Shown piece after piece: positions 42,112 through 51,156 of a stretch of DNA of 64,000 nucleotides. Below the pieces are notes generated by a model. The model saw only the letters and a program-made list of their open reading frames with translations. It was not told where the DNA came from and searched no databases. Numbering within the stretch: the first letter of the stretch is position 1; each line of letters begins with the position of its first letter. Location: the NCBI GenBank assembly GCA_956465555.1, contig OY101115.1:2418001-2482000 (forward strand), given 5' to 3'. Both the position numbers and the translations under genes were made by a program. Source of the DNA: Nitzschia sp. pyKryTriq1 (taxonomy: Eukaryota; Bacillariophyta; Bacillariophyceae; Bacillariales; Bacillariaceae).

Positions 42112-43743
42112 ATGGGTCGCAAAAAGAGAAAGGTCGTTGATGACTCCATCGACGAGGGACCTCCGCTAGAAGACATGGATTTTTCGGCCCCTCCTCCTTC
42201 ATCCGATTCTCGCGAAGAGGCACCACCGGCGGTGGTGGAAAATGATAAAAATAATAACGTCAAGGAGGAAGAAGCAGCAGCAGTAGCAGCAGCATCAGCA
42301 GCATCGTTATCCGAAGACAAGGAGGAAGTAGCTTCTGCGAAACCCCTCAAGTCTGGGTACGCCATGACAAGTCATAGTGCGGAGGTGATCGATGAAGACA
42401 TTTACATCTCGGAAGGATCCGATGACGAGGATGAAGAAGACGTGGCACTCCGCAATGTCGATATGGTCTTGGCTGGTTCTCGGATGGGAATCATGCGGCG
42501 TGGAATCCATCACCCCATGCTTGTGCAACCGAATCGTCAGTGGGTCAAGGAAGACGCCGCTGTGAAAACACAAGCAGTGGCAGATGACGAGGCAGCAGAA
42601 GTGGACGAAGAAGCGGCCGAGCAAAAACGATTGAAAGAACAGGAAGAAGAATTGGCGAAACTGGATCCCGCACAACGAGCTGCTCGGTTACTGATTGAAA
42701 AGCAACGGAAACTAGAAGAAGCCAAAGTCGAGGCTAGACGAATGGAGAGTGAAGAGAACGCAGGACGAGATCCTTGTTTATTCAGCAAGAGAACTGCCTT
42801 TGATATTCGCTTTGATCAGATCGACGATAAACCTTGGGGGAGAGGAGGTGATATCACCGACTTCTTCAACTACGGACTATTAGAAGAAGATTGGTTGGAG
42901 TATGCGCAACAGCAACTCATGATTCGCCAGGAGCTTACGGATGCCAATCGTCAACGGCGACAACCAGATCCCGCCATCGTTCCGGTCACTCCGCGGGCGC
43001 CATCGAAACAAACACCCAGAGTAGCAGTCGCTGTCATAAAAGATGGTGGGGATGGTGCAGAGGGTACAGCTGGAGCTGAAGAAGCGAAGGAGCTGGGTCC
43101 AGTACTAGTGAAAAAGGAAGATGATGGCGAGGAGGCTGTCGAAGGGAAAACTGGTCAAGGCCCTGACAAACCCGAATTGAAAATTGATGTGCCCGTGAAT
43201 GTGGGAGGTGCCTGGGGAGCTGGCGCAGCGCCCGGTTCCATGCTGGCCAAGCTCATTGAAGAGCAAGAACAACTTGAGGGAGGGACGACTCCACGATCGA
43301 CTTCTGGACCGCCATTCGCGATGGAAGAAGACTCCAAGTACGGACCTGCCGGAGGCGGTGGTGGTGGCAGCTATCATGACGATCAAAGTGTTCGGAGTCG
43401 GAGCGAGCACGAATACGGTCAAGGCGATGCCTATGGGCGCCCAGGACACTCCGCACAGCAAGACTGGAATAGTGGCTATGGAGGGGGTGGTCCATATGGC
43501 GGAGATCCGTTCGGAGGTGGAGGCGGATTCCGCGGTGGCGGCGGTGGTGGCGGTGGCCGGGGCTATTATGGTGGCGGCAGGGGCGGTGGTGGACGAGGTG
43601 GTAGGGGAGATTTTCGAGACGGTAGAGGTCGTGGTGGAGGAGGACGAGGGTATTATGGCGACGATGGAGGCGACCAGCAACGCAAACGTCCTCGAGATGA
43701 CGACTACGGTGACAGGAGAAACGGTGGGGGCTGGCGAAGATAG
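42112..43743 (+). CDS. FIP1: FIP1-like pre-mRNA 3'-end processing factor
   Basis: 543 residues. The Fip1 motif is at about 223-265: SKRTAFDIRFDQIDDKPWGR, then GGDITDFFNYGLLEEDWLEY, matching the conserved KPW-R-x-x-x-D-TD-x-FNYG-F-x-E-x-W-x-x-Y. FIP1 belongs to CPSF and tethers poly(A) polymerase and U-rich RNA. The N-terminus is acidic (DEDIYISEGSDDEDEED). From about residue 415 to the end the sequence is Gly/Tyr/Arg-rich, with many RGG boxes (GGGRGGRGDFRDGRGRGGGG), suggesting RNA binding and arginine methylation. The basic start MGRKKRKVV resembles a nuclear localisation signal. Intronless. Confidence 0.9.
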   Translation: MGRKKRKVVDDSIDEGPPLEDMDFSAPPPSSDSREEAPPAVVENDKNNNVKEEEAAAVAAASAASLSEDKEEVASAKPLKSGYAMTSHSAEVIDEDIYISEGSDDEDEEDVALRNVDMVLAGSRMGIMRRGIHHPMLVQPNRQWVKEDAAVKTQAVADDEAAEVDEEAAEQKRLKEQEEELAKLDPAQRAARLLIEKQRKLEEAKVEARRMESEENAGRDPCLFSKRTAFDIRFDQIDDKPWGRGGDITDFFNYGLLEEDWLEYAQQQLMIRQELTDANRQRRQPDPAIVPVTPRAPSKQTPRVAVAVIKDGGDGAEGTAGAEEAKELGPVLVKKEDDGEEAVEGKTGQGPDKPELKIDVPVNVGGAWGAGAAPGSMLAKLIEEQEQLEGGTTPRSTSGPPFAMEEDSKYGPAGGGGGGSYHDDQSVRSRSEHEYGQGDAYGRPGHSAQQDWNSGYGGGGPYGGDPFGGGGGFRGGGGGGGGRGYYGGGRGGGGRGGRGDFRDGRGRGGGGRGYYGDDGGDQQRKRPRDDDYGDRRNGGGWRR

Positions 43744-44392
43744 TCCAGTCAGCATAATAGTCATGTGTTGCTTTTTTACCTATGGGCTTTTCCCCGTGAG
43801 CTAGACGGTGGGCTACCCGCTAGACTAGGTCCTACTCTCGATAGAAATCCATCTTCAATAGATCACCTGTTTGTACTTGATGAAGAGTTGTTTTGAATTT
43901 GGTTGGGATATGTTCCTACTCCTAGTATGTATCAGACGAAATGAGACTAGCATTACATTTAGCCATAGCGGGAGCTATAGATTGACTGGAGCAGACGATG
44001 ATTCGATGCACTATTAGAGGATATTGCAGAGGATAGGTAAAAAATTCGAGTACTGGTACTCGTACTGGTACTGTGCCCAGTTGCTGTTGCATAACTGCCA
44101 GTACTGGTAGACTTAAGCTCTAGCTAGAGTCCACTGTGGAGAACTAGAGAGTGAAGGGTCCATATCTGCTTCATTCTCCTGGATGGTTAGGATTTTTCCG
44201 GGGAAATGCTTTAAAGCAATCTATCTATTGATGCGGATTTCTAACCAAGCCGTGTACAACTACATAAATATTCTAGCGCTAGTACGAGTAATACCCAACA
44301 TGGCGATCATGTGTAATAATGATCATCAGGAGACGAAACCTGACAAGCCAGGAAAACCGCCACAAAGGAATCTGTATTGATATGATATTAAT
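43744..44392. other. Tail-to-tail spacer FIP1 / eL32
   Basis: 649 bases. A GTACTGGTACTCGTACTGGTAC tract lies at about 44,051-44,075, and CTCTAGCTAGAG at about 44,118. No gene seen. Confidence 0.5.
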
Positions 44393-44803
44393 TTAAGCAT
44401 CCTCCTCTGCTCGCAGCTTGGCGTTGGCGTTTGTGACACGGATGGCAAGTTGCTCAGCTCGTTGAATAATGTCCTTGCGGGCCCGAGAAGACACAGAGTG
44501 GGCAACAGTGGCGGCATACGTGCGGTTGTGCATCATAAGCATTTCCAATTCCGAGACATTGTTGACAACGACCGTCTTGAATCCGTGGGGGTGGATGTTG
44601 CGGGTCTGCTTGTCTGAACCGTATCCGATACTGGGCATGGGAACGGCTCCCTTGAATCGACGACGCACACGCCCATCGATACCCTTAGGCTTTCGCCACG
44701 ATGAATCTCGGATGCGGATAAATTGGTCCGACTGGTGACGAGCGAACTTCTTCGATCGCTTCTTCACGATGGTCTTCTTGTTGAGGGGAGTAACACCAGC
44801 CAT
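44393..44803 (-). CDS. RPL32: 60S ribosomal protein eL32
   Basis: 136 residues, full length for the family. Blocks: [58 protein letters not shown] and [20 protein letters not shown]. eL32 lies on the solvent side of the large subunit. The coding sequence is one exon. A leader intron is likely: minus-strand donor GTGAGT with G at 44974 and acceptor TTTTAG ending at 44813, ten bases before the ATG (162 bases). First-intron placement in the leader is common for ribosomal-protein genes. Confidence 0.95.
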   Translation of the reverse strand: MAGVTPLNKKTIVKKRSKKFARHQSDQFIRIRDSSWRKPKGIDGRVRRRFKGAVPMPSIGYGSDKQTRNIHPHGFKTVVVNNVSELEMLMMHNRTYAATVAHSVSSRARKDIIQRAEQLAIRVTNANAKLRAEEDA

Positions 44804-46299
44804 TTTGAATATCTAAAACGAAAAAGAAGGTTGGATTAGAGGAAATGTGTGGGAAAGTCTGGAGACACATGGAATCTCAAATTCTGTATAGAAATCATGC
44901 AACTACACCACAGCAACCAGTGACACTAATCCGTCCAACAACACTGTCGAAAGCACAACAATAAGCCTACTCACTGTTTTTCCGATGAGGCCTGTAAGGA
45001 ATCAATAGGGTGACAATGGTGATCGTCAAGCTGCTGGAGGGTGGTGCTTTCGTCGTTGCCCTCTTGCGGTTGTTGCTCGAGAGCGGCATCTCATGGGCGA
45101 TGAGATAGCGTTGTTGGGGGGCCGAGCTCTTCTTCGCGCAGTGTCCGCGCGATGGTCAATTTAGTAACCGGTGCGAAGGTAACGAGCTTGTGGTCGATCC
45201 AGTCGCAGACAAGCGAAGCTACGTGTACAGTAGCGCGCGCGAAGCAAAGCAAGACAGAAGATAACACCCAGGGGCGCGTCTTTTGCATATCCAATGGATA
45301 AGCGAACATTCAGAATTCTCCATATCCAAATAATTTTTATGATATATCCAATCGATAGTGTCTGTCGTGTCTGCGGCGTCTGTTTGTTCTTCTCCTCCCT
45401 TTTCGTCCTTTTTCCGTCTGTCATCCCTTTCCTCGGTAAAATGTGACCGATCCGATCACTTCGTCTCAACTCCAAGATAACGTGATCGATGGGACCGAAT
45501 TATTTTTTCATGCCGCCACGAGGAATTTCATTCGGATGGCAAGTCGTATTACAACCGATGCAACCGACCGTGATCTTTCACAACCTAGCGTTGTGTCAGT
45601 TTACGTTTGATGACAGAAACAAAAAATCAATTGTACTACTACCTGTGAATCACGTTTTATTTTGTTGCTGGCGTGCCAGAGTCGCATAGGACATAGAATC
45701 GTTAAGTAATTTTATCGCAATGGATTGGATTTGCCTATTTTATCCATTGGATATGTATGGGGTGCGGGGCGCGTCTTGGGAGGACAGACACCCCGCGGAG
45801 AGACACACCGGTACTACAGTCTCAAGTACTGGTCCTACCGGTACCAGGTACCGGTTCGTACTGGTAGTACCGGTAGTACGATCGACAGCAGCACGAGTAC
45901 AGTAGTACCGGTACTACGTTCCGCCGTCTACTCTACCAGAGAGATCTGTAGAATCAGATCACAGATAGTATTATTATTAGTACAAAAGCAGTGTAGTAGA
46001 ATGGCTTCACTAAAGAAGAAGATTAGATCCCAGCACCGCGAGTAAGCTGATAACACTGTGGTGAGCAGAGCACCAGAGTAATTGATGATATTCGTGGAGG
46101 AGTACTACTAATAGACATGGACCTGGTGCTGGTGTCTACTAGACACCGAACCGCTCCTGGTACTACTAGTACGAGCATGATCGCGTACCTTCTTGGAGAT
46201 AGAGGATATACTAGGAATGTCGAGATTCCAGATAGCGATGACAGAGAAAAGTGTATATATTGGCTATTGTACAGTAGTCCGTTTACACGATATCACGCA
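44804..46299. other. Gene-poor region upstream of eL32, rich in palindromes
   Basis: 1.5 kb holding the eL32 leader intron, the repeat-bounded segment at 45271-45777, and a dense patch of GTAC/CCGG words at about 45,805-45,920 (TACCGGTA at 45836, 45868 and 45906). The open frames here are short and repetitive. No gene called. Confidence 0.55.
45271..45777. repeat. Segment with flanking 12-base direct repeats and 15-base inverted repeats
   Basis: GGGGCGCGTCTT occurs at 45271-45282 and exactly again at 45766-45777. Inside, CATATCCAATGGATA (45286-45300) faces its exact complement at 45741-45755. This nested layout resembles a non-autonomous DNA element with target duplication. However, the inverted arms are partly self-palindromic and lie 3 and 10 bases from the direct repeats, so chance or promoter motifs (CCAAT) remain possible. 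No transposase frame is inside. Confidence 0.4.
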
Positions 46300-47436
46300 C
46301 TAAAAGTCCACAAGGTCTCGGTCTCCTCCTGTTTGAATTTTCCGGAAATCGAATTCCTCATCCACATTCAGGGATACATCGCGATGTGTTTGCTTGCCAA
46401 AATTGAGCCCCGAGAAAGGCCGTCGGGACATGAGCTTGGATTGCATCATCTTGGATCTCGCCTCGCGGAGTTGGGCCTTTGCCTCGCGGAGAGATTTTGG
46501 TCTCTTTACTAGGAACCACGCAAGGCATCCCATGAAAAATGTTGTCACAAAGAGAATGCCAAAGGTTTTCATGAAGTTATCAATTGCATTTGCGTACGAA
46601 ACTCTGATTCCATTGCTCCAAGTAAGGAAACTACTTCCACGACAATTGTCTGTGTTGGCACCACCAAAGTCGTAAATATTCTTTTTGAGGTTCGACTTGA
46701 AGCCAACGGTAATTGTGGGCACGAAGGCTTCTCCATTACCACTCCCCCAGTAAAAGTGTGTCTTGATCTTGTAGTATCCATTGTACGGGCACTGGCTTCG
46801 ACTCACCCTCTTCAATGAGGACAAGGAGCAAAGATCTGCATTGTCGTATACGGTGACAGTCTCGGAATAGCTGCTGTCGCCAGTGTCGGCAATCACGTCA
46901 ACCAAGGCATAGTTGCCGGACTGTTGAATCAGTTCGGCGTAGGCAATATAAAAGGAGATTTCAACTCTGGCTTTGTCGCCGGGTAGACAAGACTTGCTGT
47001 TGCGGTATTTTCCACTGCCGTAGTAAAAGGTACCAGGACTGTCACAGTATGTAACAATGTCTTGCACTTGGATCACTGCATCGGAGCAAACTTGGATTTC
47101 ATAGTATGAGTCGTCGGTTCCTTTGTCATAATTGTCGTCGCCTGCCTGGTTTCCTTGGTTTGCCTGTGCGCCATCGTCACCCGCGTTTGCCTGCACGCCG
47201 TCATCACCTTCCGCATCTTGTTCGTCTACTTGCGCGTTGTCGTCTCCTGCGTTGTCATCTCCTGCGTTTTCCGCATCGTTTCCGTCATTATATTGGTCAT
47301 CGTACTGCACTTCTTGGTTGTTGTCGTCATCCTGGCCAGCGTCATCGTCGACTTGATTTCCGTCTTCTGCTCTCACGACGTCGTTCGTCGCGAAGAGAAG
47401 CAGCAGCGTCAAGAATAATATACTAGGTCTCCTCAT
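46300..47436 (-). CDS. Acidic single-pass membrane protein, six-cysteine ectodomain (copy A)
   Basis: 378 residues: signal peptide (MRRPSILFLTLLLLFATNDV, cleavage after VRA), an Asp/Asn/Gln-rich acidic stretch to about residue 105, an ectodomain, one membrane segment (FGILFVTTFFMGCLAWFLV, near 295-313) and a basic 65-residue tail. The ectodomain cysteines occur in VCSD, YCDSPG, SCLPGD, LCSL, QCPYNGYY and NCRGS, and the last strands read AFVPTITVGFKSN then YDFGGANTD. Copy B, 2 kb away on the same strand, keeps the same order. I do not recognise the family. The layout suggests a cell-surface or endomembrane receptor-like or scaffold protein. The acidic stretch could bind cations. Confidence 0.8.
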   Translation of the reverse strand: MRRPSILFLTLLLLFATNDVVRAEDGNQVDDDAGQDDDNNQEVQYDDQYNDGNDAENAGDDNAGDDNAQVDEQDAEGDDGVQANAGDDGAQANQGNQAGDDNYDKGTDDSYYEIQVCSDAVIQVQDIVTYCDSPGTFYYGSGKYRNSKSCLPGDKARVEISFYIAYAELIQQSGNYALVDVIADTGDSSYSETVTVYDNADLCSLSSLKRVSRSQCPYNGYYKIKTHFYWGSGNGEAFVPTITVGFKSNLKKNIYDFGGANTDNCRGSSFLTWSNGIRVSYANAIDNFMKTFGILFVTTFFMGCLAWFLVKRPKSLREAKAQLREARSKMMQSKLMSRRPFSGLNFGKQTHRDVSLNVDEEFDFRKIQTGGDRDLVDF

Positions 47437-49386
47437 GGTACTCTGGTTTTTTCTTTAACTTTCTGGTGTGTATTCTTTCCTTGTTGCTTCGAACCGTAGC
47501 AGGAAGCTTTCACAAAGGTCGAAACAGGGCCGACAAAGGAAGAAGTGGAAACGGCGATCGCAAAAAGGCTCGGCTGGCGTGTGGATGTAAACGAATACAC
47601 TTGCTACTTATTTAGCTTTAATATTTAGACACGATAATTGATCAATCAAATATTTATTTATGAATATAAATAATAATCATAACATGTGTCTGTATCCCGC
47701 CTTCTTCGAGCGCGCGGCGGCAGCGTAAGACCGACTTTCTCTCTGTTGAGCGACGCCTTCAAGCTGCGCTGTACTTGTACGGTACAGTACTGGTACCGTG
47801 TACTCCTTCGTGTATCATACCCCATACCCCGTTCTCCACATGATTGCAATAATAACAGCAAGCTGAGGGTTGAGTGCAAAATATAATACTAGTCGTCCGT
47901 CCCAGCCTTGGGTCAGCCTATCAATCATACAAAAGTAGAGCAAGTGTAGACTATTAATTAACATAGATTGCTTGAACAAGTGATACATTTTTGTGTGCCG
48001 GTATGGATGATGACTCACCAACTCCTCCTGGCTCCTTTCCTCGTTGTTGGTGGGAGGAGATGTGAAACCCACGCTACTGTCTGTCTGTGTTCTACTAGAG
48101 TGTACAGTAGTAGACTGTCTTGAGGGACCATGCATGGCGCACCGACTCGTCAGTTCCAGAACAAGGGCATCAAAAAGAACAAAAGGGTCGACTGCCTCCT
48201 ACGAGTAGAGGGTCGCGATGCCCATTTTCCAAGTTGGGGCATTTGGCCTAATAAGGAAGAAGCTGAACGAATAAAAAGCAGGAAACAAGCACCTAGCATA
48301 GGACCACTGAAAGTCGAAGAAGGAACTGTGTAGTATCCAATTGTGGATTAGAACCTCGCAGAAGATGGTAGCGTGGTATACTTGAAAGCTTTATAAAACT
48401 CTCGTCCAGTATCGTCGAATAATATAGGACGCCCCGATTCTTTCAACACTTTTCGTCTCCAGTATCTGAGGAACAGTTTCTCCCAACCGTCGAAGGTACT
48501 GGATCTAAAATCGTCGCTTGTTATGAATGATCGAGCTGCTTCAATGTATTCGTCCAAGTACTCATACATTACGAGTACCGTATGTATGTATCATACTTGT
48601 ACCGGCCGGAACGAAAACTCAAGGTTCTTTCTTCGACTCACTCGACAAATACTGTATACTGTACGATCAGTGTACGATCTCTAACGTCCCATGTCTCTCT
48701 CTCTACTAGAGTAGAGAGAGTAATCTCTCTCTCTACTCTCTACTAGTAGTAGAGAGAGTAGAGAGTACAGTAGAGAGAGTACGAGTAGAGAGAGCGAGAG
48801 AGATGTTGTACTACTACTACTCGTACCAGGTACCGGTACTTCGTAGTAGGAGTCCGCCTGGTACCTGGTACTGTACAGTACCGGTACTCATGCCTGCTGG
48901 TGCCGGTAGTACTTGTACTCCTGGTACTGTAGCCTCCTCCTTCCGTCATTATTGTCCCATCACTCATCATCGTACTTGTACTCCTACATACTTCGTAGTC
49001 TACCCAGACAGTTCGTACCGTACATCAGGTACGAACGATGTGGTGGTCCCGCTGAAGTCCACTACAAGTACCGGTAGTAGTCTACTCGTTCCTCTCTTTG
49101 AGGAGTACCAGTACCATGATACCTGACGACTCTCCTCTCTCTCTCTACTAGTAGGCAAGCTAAAGTCCGTACCTGTATACGAACATTTCTTTATGAATAT
49201 ATTTAACGTAGTACGAGTATTGTTGTTGCAAACGACCCTGCTTATATTGTCCCTCTACAGACACAATCGAGTGCATTGCACAACACAAGACGGCAGATGT
49301 AATTTTTTTTAAAGCACTAACTCTACGAGTACAGTACAAGTGCGAGAGTGCATCGCGTGGTGTAGAATGTACGACGAAGTGGGGCT
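47437..49386. other. Gene-poor palindrome-rich region between the two membrane-protein paralogues
   Basis: 1.95 kb. Two small frames look slightly protein-like: plus 48130-48333 (67 residues, VDCLLRVEGRDAHFPSWGIW) and minus 48348-48569 (73 residues, starting MYEYLDEYIEAARSF and including FDGWEKLFLRYWRRK). Neither shows a known domain, so they are noted but not called. From 48,690 to 49,140 the sequence is almost all CTCTCTACTAG/AGAGAG and GTACCGGTAC words. Confidence 0.5.
48694..48810. repeat. CT/AG-rich tandem hairpin tract
   Basis: CTCTCTCTAC-TAGA-GTAGAGAGAG forms a perfect ten-base stem (about 48698-48720). It is followed by a longer imperfect palindrome centred on ACTAGT near 48743 and more AGAGAGTAGAGAG units. 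Single strands of this tract could fold back strongly. Confidence 0.7.
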
Positions 49387-50493
49387 TTAGGCCTTACTAC
49401 GTCGAGGCCACCAAGATCGTCTTTTTGGAGTTGGTTTGTCCATAGTCTTGTTGTCTTCTGCGTGAACGAGCTCATCAGCGTTTCCTTGGAACTCGATCTG
49501 GTTCTGTCGAGACCGTTTGTGGAGTTTATACGCGACTGCCAAAAGGAAAGCTCCAAAGAGGAGGCCGAACTTTCCAAAAATTCTTCCCATTCCACCGGCT
49601 CCCCAAAGTTGTGACGAGTGGGCTAGCTTGCCTTCGAACCAAGGATCGTATTGCTGGTAAAAAGAGTTGAATTTGCAGTAGATGTTGACTCCGCCAAGAT
49701 TGTATCCTTCATCGGCTCGAGTTGAGAATCCCATCTCAATCATGGGAACGAACAGACTTCGGTCGCTCATTTGACCATAGTCAAATGTTACTTGGAAGGC
49801 AAATGCGTATTGTCCGTGTTGGTTGCATTCGTGTCCCACAAAGGTGTTGCAGAGCTCGACGGATCGAACGGCCCAGAGGAGCTCTTTCGTTTCCTTACCG
49901 GCGTAGATTCCAAAGGTCATGTAGATGTGCTGCATCCTGTCCATGTCTTCATGAACTTTAAAGAATACCATGACAGTAGCATGGTCACCGTACTCACAGA
50001 GCTTACTAGACATGTGAGCAGTACCGGAGTAGCGCTGGCGGTAAGGAGAGTCGCAGAGGATCTCCACTTTTGTGACTTCGATAAGCGATTTGGCGCAGTT
50101 TTGCGTTCGAATTGTCATACCGGTACTGTCTTCATTCTGGCTATAATTTTGGGTGTACTCCCAGCTTCCAGAGTTGTCGTAGTAGCCATTGTTTTGCCAG
50201 CTTTGGTAGTATTCCGCCGCAGCGGCATCGTCCACATTGCCGTCATCGTCGTACTCGTAGACCTCGTCGTAGTAGAAGTTTCCATCTTCGCCGTAGTACC
50301 CTCCGGCGTTGGAGTAGCTGCCGTCATACTGGTCATCATCTGCGCCGTAGTATTGGAAGTTGCCATTGTCTTCGTTCATACTATTTACGTAGCTGGCGTA
50401 CTCGTAGTCGTCGTCGTTGTCGCCGTATTTGTCGTAGTGACTGGCGCTCACAGAGGCGCAAGCTACCAGAGCAATGGCAAGAGATGACTTCAT
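49387..50493 (-). CDS. Acidic Tyr/Asp-rich single-pass membrane protein, six-cysteine ectodomain (copy B)
   Basis: 368 residues from the ATG at 50491-50493, preferred because a signal peptide follows (MKSSLAIALVACASVSA). Residues about 18-115 are Asp/Tyr/Gly/Asn-rich (DDDYEYASY, YYGEDGNFYYDEVYEYDDDG). The ectodomain repeats the cysteine order of copy A: NCAK, LCDSPYRQRYSG, LCEYGD, LCNT, ECNQHGQY and YCKFN, plus LFVPMIEMGFSTR before YNLGGVN. A membrane segment (FGKFGLLFGAFLLAVAYKL) precedes a basic tail ending KPTPKRRSWWPRRSK. Family unknown. Tandem origin is inferred from the shared order. Confidence 0.8.
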   Translation of the reverse strand: MKSSLAIALVACASVSASHYDKYGDNDDDYEYASYVNSMNEDNGNFQYYGADDDQYDGSYSNAGGYYGEDGNFYYDEVYEYDDDGNVDDAAAAEYYQSWQNNGYYDNSGSWEYTQNYSQNEDSTGMTIRTQNCAKSLIEVTKVEILCDSPYRQRYSGTAHMSSKLCEYGDHATVMVFFKVHEDMDRMQHIYMTFGIYAGKETKELLWAVRSVELCNTFVGHECNQHGQYAFAFQVTFDYGQMSDRSLFVPMIEMGFSTRADEGYNLGGVNIYCKFNSFYQQYDPWFEGKLAHSSQLWGAGGMGRIFGKFGLLFGAFLLAVAYKLHKRSRQNQIEFQGNADELVHAEDNKTMDKPTPKRRSWWPRRSKA

Positions 50494-51156
50494 GGTGGTT
50501 GATACAGTAGGAATGAATAAAATAAAATACAAGCACTGTACAAAGAAGTAAGCTGTGTGATGTATGATATGATGTATTCGTACTTGTCCTCGTACAGTAC
50601 GTGTAGAGTATTCGTTCGCAAAGCTCTTTGTCGGAATGATGATGTTGCTGCTCTTTACAGTAGAGATCAGCAGAGAGCCGAAAAGATGAGTGGAAAAGTT
50701 GAGATTTTCCAAAGGCGCACTTATTTTCATTAAGAAATAACCAGATATGTAGGATATAAAGGTAAATTGATCTGTGGATTTTGAAATTACTTAAACAAAA
50801 GCGTTAGGGAACGTTAAAAATATCCGTTTTTCTGGGTGTGTGTGCCCGCCTTTGTCGTCGATCGCCGTCGTCGTCGGTCCGTCGGACGACTCTTCGACCG
50901 GCTCGACTAACTGTAACGATACTACAAGCATGACTACAAGTAGTACTCTACAAGTACCAGTCTCTTCCTCTGTAGCTAGCGAGAGATACTACTCTCCAGA
51001 GTAGTCCAACTTTGTAAGCAATATCAACAGTAGGGTAGACCCGAGTTAAGGGCCACTAATCATCCTCGCTACAGTTGTTCAGAATTGCAATCATTACCAT
51101 GATGTGATCTGAGCTCTGGCTCATCTTTTCCTCGATTCTTTAGATTACTCTTCAGT
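50494..51156. other. Intergenic region upstream of copy B
   Basis: 663 bases between same-strand genes. It holds CTACAAGTAGTACTCTACAAG and CTCCAGAGTAG words near 50,930-51,005. No gene seen. Confidence 0.5.

Noticed and set aside
43105-43764. A 219-codon minus-strand frame opposite FIP1
   Set aside because: It is the complement of the Gly/Arg-rich RGG coding region and has only Thr/Ser/Ala/Ile low complexity.
47106-47426. Plus-strand Arg/His/Leu-rich frames opposite membrane-protein copy A
   Set aside because: Complement of the Asp/Asn/Gln-rich region; no start context and no domain.
48348-48569. 73-residue minus-strand frame with protein-like sequence
   Set aside because: No family, no neighbour context and no splice or expression evidence; noted in the intergenic entry instead.
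49771-50487. A 238-codon plus-strand Val-rich frame opposite membrane-protein copy B
   Set aside because: It is the complement of the Asp/Tyr-rich stretch, which automatically reads as Val-rich hydrophobic sequence.
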